A stretch of DNA of 64,000 bases from Bacilli bacterium (GTDB lineage: Bacteria; Bacillota_I; Bacilli_A; RFN20; CAG-826). The notes under the pieces are model-generated. The model ran no database searches. It was not told the origin of the DNA and saw only the letters and a list, made by a program, of their open reading frames with translations. The stretch lies in contig JAKSVB010000006.1 of assembly GCA_024408335.1 (NCBI GenBank), positions 1 through 64,000 on the forward strand. The letters are read 5' to 3'. This document shows, piece by piece, positions 52,321 through 60,006 of the stretch. A program made the translations under genes and the position numbers. The stretch's first letter is position 1, and every line of letters starts with the position of its first letter.

Positions 52321-52357
52321 TTGAGACTTCCTTTCCTAGTGGTATACTATCCCCATG
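52321..52357 (+). promoter_or_regulatory. Leaderless promoter of xth
   Basis: TTGAGA (52321-52326), 16-base spacer, TATACT (52343-52348), six bases (atcccc), ATG at 52355. Both hexamers are good and there is no Shine-Dalgarno, making this the clearest leaderless case in the window. Confidence 0.72.
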
Positions 52358-53119
52358 AGACTCGTATCATTTAACGTCAACGGCATCCGTGCCATCCTCA
52401 AAAAAGACTTTGAAGAGGATTTCAAAAAGCTTGATGCCGATATCTTTGCAATCGAAGAAACCAAATACACCGAAAAAGAAGGGGAAGAATTCCCTTTCTT
52501 GCCAGAAGGGTATTTCGCATACCAAAGAACATCCAAAGTCCGTAAGGGTTATAGCGGTGTTGCGGTATTCTCGAAGAAAGAACCTTTAAGTGTCCATTAT
52601 GGCCTTCTTGATAACAAATACGACGAAGAAGGAAGAGTCATAACCCTTGAATTCGAAGACTTCTACTTTGTAGGCGCTTATGTACCTAATGCAGGGGAAG
52701 AACTTAAACGTCTCGATTTCAGAATACAGTATGAGAAAGATCTCCTTGAATACTTCAAAGAACTCGAGAAGAAGAAACCGATCGTATACACTGGTGACCT
52801 CAATGTCGCTCACAAGGAAATCGACTTAAAGAATCCTAGTAGCAACCATAATAACCCTGGCTTCACCGATGAAGAGAGGGGATCATTCGAAACCCTTCTT
52901 TCGAAAGGCTACGTAGACACATTTAGAAAACTATATCCAGACACCGTCAAATATTCCTGGTGGTCATATCGCTTTAACTCAAGAGCCCATAACGCAGGCT
53001 GGAGAATCGACTACTTCATCGTAAGTAACATCCTTTTCCCTAAAGTCAAAAACTCACTTATCCTTAATGACGTTTATGGAAGCGACCACTGCCCAGTTCT
53101 TTTGGAGATTGATTTATGA
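52355..53119 (+). CDS. xth: Exodeoxyribonuclease III / AP endonuclease
   Basis: Cleaves abasic sites in base-excision repair; 254 aa. MRLVSFNVNGIRAI carries the metal-site Asn; the Glu is in AIEETKY. VGAYVPNAGEELKRLDFR, TGDLNVAHKEIDL and GSDHCPVLLEI (the Asp-His pair) complete the EEP nuclease core. Leaderless promoter. The stop overlaps the next ATG (ATGA). Confidence 0.95.
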   Translation: MRLVSFNVNGIRAILKKDFEEDFKKLDADIFAIEETKYTEKEGEEFPFLPEGYFAYQRTSKVRKGYSGVAVFSKKEPLSVHYGLLDNKYDEEGRVITLEFEDFYFVGAYVPNAGEELKRLDFRIQYEKDLLEYFKELEKKKPIVYTGDLNVAHKEIDLKNPSSNHNNPGFTDEERGSFETLLSKGYVDTFRKLYPDTVKYSWWSYRFNSRAHNAGWRIDYFIVSNILFPKVKNSLILNDVYGSDHCPVLLEIDL

Positions 53120-53388
53120 TCGATAGAAGTCTTAGAAAGAAAAAGAGCGAACCTGCTTCGGTAACCAAAAAACCCGCCAAAAAGAAAAAGAGCCTTGAAT
53201 GCTATTTCGTAAGGAATCAGAAATACGCGGATGCAGTCAAAGAAGCTTTAGCGAAAAAAGAAGAAGGCTGGACTCCAAGAAACTGGCATTACGAAGCAAC
53301 CACAATGACATTTGTCATTCTTCTTACTAGACCTGAAGGTTACAAAAAGAAAGAGGAAGTGACACAAGTCAAAGAAGAGAAAAAGTAA
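53116..53388 (+). CDS. Small Lys-rich hypothetical protein
   Basis: 90 aa, strongly basic N-terminus (RSLRKKKSEPASVTKKPAKK) followed by a folded-looking core (ECYFVRNQKYADAVKEALAK, GWTPRNWHYEATTMTFVIL). No family recognised. It overlaps xth by ATGA and is therefore translated with it, so a nucleic-acid role is possible but unproven. Confidence 0.6.
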   Translation: MIDRSLRKKKSEPASVTKKPAKKKKSLECYFVRNQKYADAVKEALAKKEEGWTPRNWHYEATTMTFVILLTRPEGYKKKEEVTQVKEEKK

Positions 53389-53398
53389 AGACGTAGCC

Positions 53399-53452
53399 TA
53401 GCTTTTTAAGCGTGACTCGTGTTTTTTAGCACGCTGCAAGCTAAGGTTTTTT
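53399..53452 (+). terminator. Two-part hairpin terminator after the xth unit
   Basis: Outer TAGCTT/AAGCTA (53399-53404 with 53438-53443) encloses AGCGTG/CACGCT (53409-53414 with 53430-53435), followed by AGGTTTTTT. Confidence 0.6.
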
Positions 53453-53521
53453 CCGAAAATGCCGCACGAAAGTATCCGAAAACTCCGCACGAAAGTACCT
53501 GAAAACTCCGCAAATGATTTA
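53453..53521. repeat. 23-bp tandem repeat array upstream of the DUF4143 ATPase
   Basis: CCGAAAATGCCGCACGAAAG-type units begin at 53453, 53476 and 53499 (last one starting CTG), with an exact 23-bp period. It ends about 50 bp before the ATPase start codon. Confidence 0.88.
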
Positions 53522-53571
53522 CAAAACGCTGCATGGATGGTATCCTATGATAGGTAAAAGGTGGCACATCT

Positions 53572-54861
53572 ATGAGCGAATTATTTGAAAAAGAAGAATA
53601 TAGCAAAAGACTTATCGATTCGACCGTTGAGGAATATCTACAAAGCTGTGGAGCAATATGCATTGAGGGACCTAAATGGTGCGGAAAGACTTGGACATCT
53701 GCTTATCACTCTAATAGCGAGTTCTTTGTTGGGGATCCAGATAGAGACTTCGAAAATAGAGAATTAGCGAGAATGAAGCCAAGCCTAGTTTTAAAGGGCG
53801 AAACGCCGAGGATGATCGATGAATGGCAAGAAGTGCCACAATTATGGGATGCGGCAAGAAGCTTTGTTGATAGATCAAAAGAATTTGGCTTATTGATACT
53901 TACTGGTTCCTCCACCCCAAAAACAAAAGGCGTAATGCATACGGGTGCTGGCAGAATCGTAAGCATCAGAATGAACACCATGTCTCTTTACGAATCGGGA
54001 GATTCCTTAGGGTTAGTATCGCTTAAGGATCTTATCGATGGAAAGATCGAAGAGCAACTAGTAGAAGAAGTTGAACTCGAGCACTTAGCAAGACTCATAG
54101 TTCGCGGTGGTTGGCCAAGAAATATCCACGCAAAAAATCCTAATATAATGCCAAAATCCTATGCAGATAAGATAATCAATGGCGATCCTGACGATGAAGA
54201 AAACGGTATAACAAAGAGGCTATCAAGAGATAGACTAGAAAAAATACTGAAATCGTTAGCAAGAAACGAATCCACAACAGCAAGCATTTGCAAAATCGCT
54301 TCCGATATCGAGAACTATGACGGAACAAAGGTTTCACCTGACACCGTTGGAAGATACGTCGAAGAGTTAAAAAGAATGTTTTTGTTTAACGATCAGCCAC
54401 CATTTGAGCCTAACGTGAGATCATCTCTTAGGGCCAAGGGATCGGTAAAAAGACACTTCTGCGACCCATCGCTTGCTTGTGCATTACTAGATTTGAACGA
54501 GAAGAAACTGATTGGTGATTTAAACACATTCGGCTTTCTTTTTGAAGCGCTCGTAGAAAGAGACTTAAGCGTGTATGCGCAGTCCATAGGAGCCAAACTA
54601 TATCATTATCAAAATTATTCTGATGAAGAAATAGATGCCGTTATTGAACTTGATGACGGCAATTGGTGCGCCTTTGAGATAAAACTCGGAGGAAACCGAG
54701 TTGAAGAAGGCGCCAAAAACTTAATAAAGGTATGTAATCACATTGTCGAAAAAGGTGGTAAAGAACCGGTCTTAAAAGCAGTTATCTGCGGTCTTACAAA
54801 CGCAATTTACCAACGAGATGATGGGGTGTTTGTTTTCCCTATAACATGCTTAAAAAACTAA
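53572..54861 (+). CDS. AAA ATPase with DUF4143 domain
   Basis: 429 aa. Walker A is GPKWCGKT (33-40), Walker B MIDEWQEVPQLWD, and LLILTGSSTP a sensor-like motif. The C-terminal DUF4143 region reads HFCDPSLACALL, FGFLFEALVERDL and IDAVIELDDGNWCAFEIK, the latter matching a restriction-like D-ExK pattern. The family is very common in gut bacteria and archaea, with no settled function. AAGGTGG precedes the ATG. It has its own repeat array and terminator, like the ATPase at 23970, although the two proteins are not close homologues. Confidence 0.88.
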   Translation: MSELFEKEEYSKRLIDSTVEEYLQSCGAICIEGPKWCGKTWTSAYHSNSEFFVGDPDRDFENRELARMKPSLVLKGETPRMIDEWQEVPQLWDAARSFVDRSKEFGLLILTGSSTPKTKGVMHTGAGRIVSIRMNTMSLYESGDSLGLVSLKDLIDGKIEEQLVEEVELEHLARLIVRGGWPRNIHAKNPNIMPKSYADKIINGDPDDEENGITKRLSRDRLEKILKSLARNESTTASICKIASDIENYDGTKVSPDTVGRYVEELKRMFLFNDQPPFEPNVRSSLRAKGSVKRHFCDPSLACALLDLNEKKLIGDLNTFGFLFEALVERDLSVYAQSIGAKLYHYQNYSDEEIDAVIELDDGNWCAFEIKLGGNRVEEGAKNLIKVCNHIVEKGGKEPVLKAVICGLTNAIYQRDDGVFVFPITCLKN

Positions 54862-54940
54862 TGAATAGAAACTGTTTGGAACTTTCGTAGCCGAATAACT
54901 GTGATTGTCTTTTCAATTGACGAATATTGATTTAGTTAAA

Positions 54941-54974
54941 CAAAAAAGGAAGCGCCGACGATTGATCGGCGCTT
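54941..54974 (-). terminator. Terminator of the feo operon, probably bidirectional
   Basis: Perfect AAGCGCCGA/TCGGCGCTT stem, 7-base loop, minus-strand T6. Confidence 0.88.
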
Positions 54975-55008
54975 TCTTTGTACATATGGAGAAATGATCT
55001 AGAACGCG

Positions 55009-55215
55009 TTATTTGTTTTCTTTTGAGCAGCCGCAGTGGCATTTCTTGTTGTGCTTATGATACTCATCAACACGCTTTTTCCCTTTGCCGCCCCACCATT
55101 CACAATCGCTTCCGATTGCTGGTTTGCCTTGAAGCTTTCTTCTTATTGAAGAAGAGATGAACCACCATAAGAATGCAGCGGTTCCTGCGATAACAATGAT
55201 CTCAGTTGGGTGCAT
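55009..55215 (-). CDS. FeoB-associated Cys-rich membrane protein
   Basis: 68 aa. One N-terminal transmembrane helix (TEIIVIAGTAAFLWWFISSS) precedes a cytoplasmic tail with CEWWGG and KCHCGCSK cysteines. This small family is found next to feoB in Firmicutes, with an unproven helper role in ferrous iron uptake. The start at 55215 follows AGGAGG and overlaps the feoB 3' end by 14 bases. Confidence 0.85.
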   Translation of the reverse strand: MHPTEIIVIAGTAAFLWWFISSSIRRKLQGKPAIGSDCEWWGGKGKKRVDEYHKHNKKCHCGCSKENK

Positions 55216-57499
55216 TTTGAAGTTCCTCCTCTTTCTTTTTCTTTTTGTCGTAGTATCCCACTCCAAGAAGCGCAAGAGCGAAAAGTGGGATGATGATGGT
55301 GAGAGTCCAAACGTAATCGATCATAAGATAGACTGCGGTTGAGACGATATATGAGGTAGCAAGCCAGAAGAGGATTGTTCCCCAGAATGATTTCTTGTTG
55401 CTAATTGTGCCTTTAGCTGCTCCGACCGCGGCCATGCATGGAACGGTAAGAAGGTTAAAGACGACGTAACCGATCATGCCTCCTAATGTCCAGTTTGTAT
55501 TGGCTAGAATTGCACTCATCGCATCAGCGCCTTCGGTGATGACTTCACCTCCAGAGAGGACTGCACCCATTGAACCAAGGGTACCAACGACATTCTCTTT
55601 GGCGATAAGACCATTTAACGCAGCGACGCTGAAGACATATCCGTTTGAACCAAGTTGAGAACCGAATCCGCATGGAGTGAAGATTGGCTGCATGAATCTG
55701 CCAATACCGACGATGATCGAATCGCTTAAGTTATAAGTTTCGCTAGTTGGGATGAAGTTAAATGTCCAGGTGAAGTTAGATAAGATCCAGACAAGGACGC
55801 TTGTGAAAAGGATGATGGTGAAGGCCTTTTTGATGAAGTGCTTTGCTTTGTCCCAAACGTGAGCGAGAACTGCTCTAAGCTGTGGACGGTGATAAGCAGG
55901 AAGCTCCATGATGAATGGGGTGATTGGCTCACGAACGGTTGTTTTGTTCATGATGATAACGGCAGTGACTGCAGCGGCCATACCAAAGACGTATAAGCCT
56001 AAAACAGTGAGTGATGCATTAAGTCCAATTGCGGCCGCTAAAGCGCCAGTGACTGCTGTGATAACAGGAAGTTTCGCAGAGCAAGTGAAGAATGGAATGA
56101 CTCTGATGGTCTTGAGTCTTTCTTTGTCGCTTCCGAGTGTTTTGGTGTTAAGGATTGCAGGGACACTGCAACCTAAACCCATAACCATAGGAAGGAAGAT
56201 CTTACCATTGATGCCGAATTTTCTGAAAACTCTATCTAATGCATAAGCGACACGTGCCATATAACCGCTGTCTTCAAGGATTGAGAAGAAGAAGAAAAGA
56301 CACATGATGACTGGCAAGAAGCCGATGACGGCGAATACGCCAGCAAGGACGCCATCGCAAAGGAATCCAATGACCCACTCTGGGGAAGAGATGGACATTA
56401 AGCCCATTCTGATACCTTCGGTGATGATGGTGCAAACGCCTTCAACAGCGGTTTGAAGCATGATACCGATGCCATTGATGCCGCCGCTTGTCCAGATAAG
56501 CCCCTCGAATGGTACGACAGCTTCTTCGAGTATTCCTTCTCCGAAGCTAATGAAGCCTGGGTATCCTTCGCCAAAGTTGACTCCAAAGGCTCCAAGGAAG
56601 AAGAGGTCTTCACTGAAGACGAGTTCGAAGACGAGGAAGAGAACGAGGACAAGGATTGGGAAGGCGAACCACTTATGGGTGAGAACCTTATCGATCTTGT
56701 CACTGAAGGTCGCTTTCTTTTTCTCTTCGCCCTTAAAGATTTTCTTTGTAGGGAGAAGCTCGTTTTTGATGTAGTTGTATCTGATTTCAGCGCTTCTGGA
56801 TTCGAAGTCTTTGTATGAAATGACCTTCGTTGCTTTTGAAGCGTGTTTCTTGAATTCGATTTCGTCTTCTTCAAGCGCTTTGATAGCGTGGAAGAGAGGG
56901 TGACGACTATCCTCTTCTTTATAGACTTTGTAAGCTTCGCCGATAACGCTTTCGAGATCGCTTTTCTCACAGACTGAACGGCCCTTTCTTTGCTTATGGC
57001 TTTCGATGACGGCAGCTTTCATAAGCTCATCAAGTCCTTCCATGTGGAGAGCGCTAATTAGCACTACAGGGACACCAAGCTTCTTTGATAAGGCTTTGAC
57101 ATCAATCTCTTCGCCGTTCTTTTTAAGAACGTCGGTCATATTAAGCGCGACGACAATAGGTACGTCGAGTTCAAGAAGCTGAGTGGTGAAGAAGAGGTTT
57201 CTCTCGAAGTTTGTTGCATCTACGACGTTGATGATGCAATCAAGCCCTTCTTGGAGAAGGAAGTCACGAGAGACGATTTCCTCATTTGAATATGGAGAGA
57301 GGGAATAGATGCCTGGAAGATCAACGACATTGATGTTGTGCGCAGGATCTTTCTTATATTGGCCTTCTCTTTTTTCAACGGTGACGCCTGGCCAGTTACC
57401 AACGTAAGCGGTGCTGCCAGTAAGAGAATTGAAGAGAGTGGTCTTACCGCAGTTAGGGTTACCCGCTAAAGCGAAAGATAATGTTTCTTTTTCTTCCAT
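55202..57499 (-). CDS. feoB: Ferrous iron transporter FeoB
   Basis: 765 aa. The N-terminal G domain has GNPNCGKTT (G1), a Thr in NWPGVTVEKREG (G2), DLPGIYSL (G3) and ALNMTD (G4). A helical insertion domain follows, then about eight transmembrane helices with two Gate segments carrying conserved Cys (GLGCSVPAI, FFTCSAKLPV). Imports Fe2+ (possibly Mn2+). It starts 2 bases after feoA and is followed by the Cys-rich accessory protein. Confidence 0.96.
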   Translation of the reverse strand: MEEKETLSFALAGNPNCGKTTLFNSLTGSTAYVGNWPGVTVEKREGQYKKDPAHNINVVDLPGIYSLSPYSNEEIVSRDFLLQEGLDCIINVVDATNFERNLFFTTQLLELDVPIVVALNMTDVLKKNGEEIDVKALSKKLGVPVVLISALHMEGLDELMKAAVIESHKQRKGRSVCEKSDLESVIGEAYKVYKEEDSRHPLFHAIKALEEDEIEFKKHASKATKVISYKDFESRSAEIRYNYIKNELLPTKKIFKGEEKKKATFSDKIDKVLTHKWFAFPILVLVLFLVFELVFSEDLFFLGAFGVNFGEGYPGFISFGEGILEEAVVPFEGLIWTSGGINGIGIMLQTAVEGVCTIITEGIRMGLMSISSPEWVIGFLCDGVLAGVFAVIGFLPVIMCLFFFFSILEDSGYMARVAYALDRVFRKFGINGKIFLPMVMGLGCSVPAILNTKTLGSDKERLKTIRVIPFFTCSAKLPVITAVTGALAAAIGLNASLTVLGLYVFGMAAAVTAVIIMNKTTVREPITPFIMELPAYHRPQLRAVLAHVWDKAKHFIKKAFTIILFTSVLVWILSNFTWTFNFIPTSETYNLSDSIIVGIGRFMQPIFTPCGFGSQLGSNGYVFSVAALNGLIAKENVVGTLGSMGAVLSGGEVITEGADAMSAILANTNWTLGGMIGYVVFNLLTVPCMAAVGAAKGTISNKKSFWGTILFWLATSYIVSTAVYLMIDYVWTLTIIIPLFALALLGVGYYDKKKKKEEELQNAPN

Positions 57500-57501
57500 C
57501 G

Positions 57502-57723
57502 TTATTCTCCTTTCCTAACTGTTAATTTGCTTGCGGTTCCATAATCTAACGCAAGACGTGATTCTTTGATTTTAATGATGAGCCCACGATTGTCTTTAGA
57601 GAGAATCTCAATCTCTTGGCCTGACACTAAGCCAAGCGATTCAAGGTGTCTTTTCGTTTTTAAAGGCAAATCGACGTTCACTAGGTATGATGCCTTATTA
57701 AGTTCTAATTCAACAAGAGACAT
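57502..57723 (-). CDS. feoA: FeoA family protein
   Basis: 73 aa SH3-like protein (LPLKTKRHLESLGLVSGQEI, GLIIKIKESRLALD) that supports FeoB. AGGAGG precedes the ATG. First gene of feoA-feoB-Cys-rich protein; the TTAGTN4ACTAA operator sits just upstream of its ribosome-binding site. Confidence 0.93.
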   Translation of the reverse strand: MSLVELELNKASYLVNVDLPLKTKRHLESLGLVSGQEIEILSKDNRGLIIKIKESRLALDYGTASKLTVRKGE

Positions 57724-57737
57724 ATGTTTTCCTCCTA

Positions 57738-57753
57738 GTTAGTCGCAACTAAC
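57738..57753. promoter_or_regulatory. DtxR-family operator candidate 1 (feoA side)
   Basis: GTTAGTCGCAACTAAC, perfect 6-bp arms, located directly downstream of the feoA promoter (minus-strand TTGATT 57789-57784, 16-base spacer, TATTAT 57767-57762). Confidence 0.75.
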
Positions 57754-57808
57754 CAACAACAATAATACAAACATTGTTTAATAAATCAAGAGCAAAGTGT
57801 CAAAAAAA

Positions 57809-57824
57809 GTTAGTTTTGACTAAT
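57809..57824. promoter_or_regulatory. DtxR-family operator candidate 2
   Basis: GTTAGTTTTGACTAAT: the same TTAGTN4ACTAA core, upstream of the feoA -35. Confidence 0.7.
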
Positions 57825-57878
57825 TTCTTGATTTTTAAGCATTAGTCCTCGCTTTTTCTTGACCCCTAGAGATAAAAA

Positions 57879-57892
57879 TTAGATGAAACTAA
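57879..57892. promoter_or_regulatory. DtxR-family operator candidate 3 (regulator side)
   Basis: TTAGATGAAACTAA, one mismatch to the core, about 90 bp before the regulator's start codon. Confidence 0.55.
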
Positions 57893-57979
57893 GTGATATT
57901 AAAGAAAAGAAGTGGCGACTATGCGGATATTGACAAATTAGTGATGTATAACCAAAATAATATTAATTAGGAGACGAGT

Positions 57980-58360
57980 ATGCCAGATACAAGAGAATCT
58001 GCTGAAGACTATTTAGAAAGAATCCTGATCCTTCAAGAAGAAAAAGGAATAAAGGAAGTTCATGCGGTCGATATCGCAAATTCTTTTGGCTACTCAAAAC
58101 CTAGCGTATCCGTCGCGATGAAAAAGCTCGAGGACCAAGGGTATGTCGCAACAGGCCCTAAATCACAGCTATATCTCACTCCAGCAGGGGAAGAGATAGC
58201 AAGAGCGATGTATGAAAGACATCAAGTCTTAAGCGGACTCTTCATGTCACTTGGTGTAAGCGAAGAGATCGCATGCAAAGATGCTTGCAAAATCGAACAC
58301 GACCTATCCGACGAAACGTGGCTTGCGGTAAAGAAAGCTTACGAAACAAAGATCAAATAA
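57980..58360 (+). CDS. DtxR/MntR family metal-dependent regulator
   Basis: 126 aa. N-terminal winged helix (VHAVDIANSFGYSKPSVSVAMKKL) and a dimerisation/metal-binding domain (KSQLYLTPAGEEIARAMYERH, CKIEHDLSD). No C-terminal SH3 domain, as in MntR-size members. Ligands such as the E-x2-H of ERHQVL and the CKIEHD segment fit a metal site. Divergent to feoA with shared palindromes, so it probably represses feoAB when iron or manganese is sufficient. GGAG precedes the ATG. Confidence 0.9.
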   Translation: MPDTRESAEDYLERILILQEEKGIKEVHAVDIANSFGYSKPSVSVAMKKLEDQGYVATGPKSQLYLTPAGEEIARAMYERHQVLSGLFMSLGVSEEIACKDACKIEHDLSDETWLAVKKAYETKIK

Positions 58361-58397
58361 GCGAACTACGTTTCGATGGCTTTACCTTTAGGTTCGA

Positions 58398-58481
58398 TCA
58401 AAGTTTTTGGTCTCTTTCAATTTGTTGAAGGCTTCTGATAGTTTTTAATACTCCGGTTTCACCGTCAACATATGGATCGCG
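58398..58481 (-). pseudogene. Possible fic toxin remnant after the RelB antitoxin
   Basis: The short frame RDPYVDGETGVLKTIRSLQQ resembles the first residues of Fic proteins that follow RelB/DinJ antitoxins (DPY...GxxVLKN), then ends at a stop after 27 codons. There is no start codon and no catalytic HPFx motif. The match is short, so this call is tentative. Confidence 0.35.
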
Positions 58482-58485
58482 TGAG

Positions 58486-58806
58486 TTATTCTTTTTGATG
58501 CATCCTCTTGATTGCAAATTCATAAGTTTCCAAATCGATGATTTCTTTTTGGAGGAGTCCAAGGAGCGTTTTCGCTTTCTCGGATGGCAGCCCGGAATCC
58601 ACTGTGCTAACACCGATAGCGAAATCGATCAGATTATCCGTTTCTGGCAACGATATTTCGAAAGGTATTCCCTTTCGCAGTGAAACTTGACTAAGAAAAA
58701 GCGAGATAGCATAGCTTGTTGTGATACCTAATTTATTGAAGATTGCTTCGCATTCATTTTTTACGTTTGGCGAGACTCTTGTGTGTACAATTGAACTTTT
58801 TTCCAT
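58486..58806 (-). CDS. RelB/DinJ family antitoxin
   Basis: 106 aa. Ribbon-helix-helix N-terminus (VHTRVSPNVKNECEAIFNKLGITTSYAIS, LFLSQVSLRKGIPFEI) typical of DinJ. No RelE/YafQ toxin follows; only a possible Fic fragment lies downstream, so the antitoxin appears orphaned. No strong Shine-Dalgarno was seen. Confidence 0.82.
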   Translation of the reverse strand: MEKSSIVHTRVSPNVKNECEAIFNKLGITTSYAISLFLSQVSLRKGIPFEISLPETDNLIDFAIGVSTVDSGLPSEKAKTLLGLLQKEIIDLETYEFAIKRMHQKE

Positions 58807-58977
58807 ATATTCGTCCTTGGCAGTATTGTATCACTTTTGTTATACACATTCAAACACAAGACAATTTGTATTTGATTATAATTCGGGTGTATTTCATTCT
58901 TCTTTAAAAAGTAAGTACGAAGAGCAAAGAACCACATTGCCGCTTTTTCTTTTTTTGAAGGCCATACAACGTAGCCG

Positions 58978-59031
58978 TACCCTAAAGGGTAAGTTAATTC
59001 GGTCGAAACCGACTCGGTCGCCACCGAATTA
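58978..59031. repeat. Compound inverted repeat
   Basis: TAATTCGGT/ACCGAATTA (58995-59003 with 59023-59031) encloses an inner ACCG/CGGT helix (59008-59011 with 59015-59018). Directly before it, TACCCT/AGGGTA (58978-58983 with 58986-58991) forms another near-perfect palindrome. No T-run follows, so it is not a simple terminator. Confidence 0.5.
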
Positions 59032-59050
59032 GCGAAAACAAGCGATAAAC

Positions 59051-59069
59051 AAAAAGCCCTATAAGGGCT
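59051..59069 (-). terminator. Terminator of the NifX-like gene
   Basis: AGCCCT/AGGGCT stem, 3-base loop, minus-strand T5. Confidence 0.85.
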
Positions 59070-59082
59070 AATTGATTATGTC

Positions 59083-59604
59083 CTAATCGTGATGATGGCA
59101 GTCGCAGCCTTCTTCGTGGCAGTGGCATCCTTCATCACCATGGTCGCAGTCACATTCATCGCCGCCATGGTGATGTTCATGGCAACATACCTCATGTTCG
59201 TGATGGTGATGTCCACAACATCCTTCGTGGTGATGGTGGTGTTCACAGCCACATCCTTCTTCGTGATCTAACTGTAGAGGTGAATTATGCACTAACTGGA
59301 TCTCATTATGAATGAAAGCCTGCACGACCATATCAAGGTTGCCTCTAACTCCTGCGAAGACTTCGATTCCAATCTTGTTAAGCGTATCTACAGCCTTCTC
59401 GTTGATTAACGCCGCAACGACGGCGTATACCCCAACGTCCTTAAGCGTCATAGCGATCTCTTCTTCATTTTCGGAATTATTGAGGATCTCGCTTTTTCCA
59501 AGAATCGTCATCTCTTCTGGATCGACGTCATAAAGCTTAAAGTATCTTGCTTCGCTAAATTCCATCATCATTTCTTCATCGATTGAAGGGCAGGCAATTC
59601 TCAT
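59083..59604 (-). CDS. NifX/NifB-type metal-cofactor-binding domain with His/Cys-rich tail
   Basis: 173 aa. Residues 1-112 are the dinitrogenase iron-molybdenum cofactor family fold (MRIACPSIDEEMMMEFSEAR, VYAVVAALINEKAVDTLNKI, GIEVFAGVRGN). Residues 113-173 are almost entirely metal ligands: 21 His and 12 Cys in 61 residues. Stand-alone members of this family occur in non-nitrogen-fixers with unclear roles in Fe-S or metal handling. The tail would bind several Ni, Zn, Fe or Cu ions. I start at 59604, 9 bases after GGAG, rather than at the ATG six bases earlier. It lies close to feo and the DtxR-type gene. Confidence 0.85.
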   Translation of the reverse strand: MRIACPSIDEEMMMEFSEARYFKLYDVDPEEMTILGKSEILNNSENEEEIAMTLKDVGVYAVVAALINEKAVDTLNKIGIEVFAGVRGNLDMVVQAFIHNEIQLVHNSPLQLDHEEGCGCEHHHHHEGCCGHHHHEHEVCCHEHHHGGDECDCDHGDEGCHCHEEGCDCHHHD

Positions 59605-59938
59605 AATCATTCACTCCTATTTTGTCGCATTCATTAAAGCAAAAAGTGAGGAAAACGCAAGAGAGGAACGTAAAAACATAAAAATACTGCTAACAAAGCT
59701 ACAAACCTTCTGATAACGGCATTTAGTTAAGCCCCACTAAAATCAAAGAAAACAAAAAATACTCCAAAATATCGAAAAAACTCGTTAATTCCTAATGTTT
59801 TGGAAATAACAAGAGAAAAAAGAAGTGATGTTTGAGCCACTAGTCGAGCGAAATAATCGCCTCCCACAAGGGACAATACGCTAAAAAGATGGTCATAAGT
59901 TTAGAAGAAAGGCACACAATAATTTGTAATTTTCAATT
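59605..59938. other. Intergenic region without a recognised gene
   Basis: AT-rich stretch between divergent genes. TTAGT and ACTAA occur 8 bases apart at 59723-59740, too widely spaced to match the operator core. No open frame with a ribosome-binding site was found. Confidence 0.5.
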
Positions 59939-59956
59939 CTTTAGTCTAAACTAAAG
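59939..59956. promoter_or_regulatory. DtxR-family operator candidate 4
   Basis: CTTTAGTCTAAACTAAAG, perfect 7-bp arms containing TTAGTN4ACTAA, about 50 bp before the ATG of the next gene. It is the same core as in the feoA/regulator intergenic region. Confidence 0.68.
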
Positions 59957-60006
59957 CAATAAAGCACCCTTTTTACTTTGCTGTAAGAAAGGAGAACACC
60001 CGCACT

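Noticed and set aside
56453-56818. 121-aa acidic plus-strand frame inside feoB
   Set aside because: It is a complementary-strand shadow of the FeoB hydrophobic region; the feoB frame carries all family motifs.
59723-59740. Fifth TTAGT/ACTAA operator
   Set aside because: The half-sites are 8 bases apart instead of 4, so the helical spacing does not match the other four.
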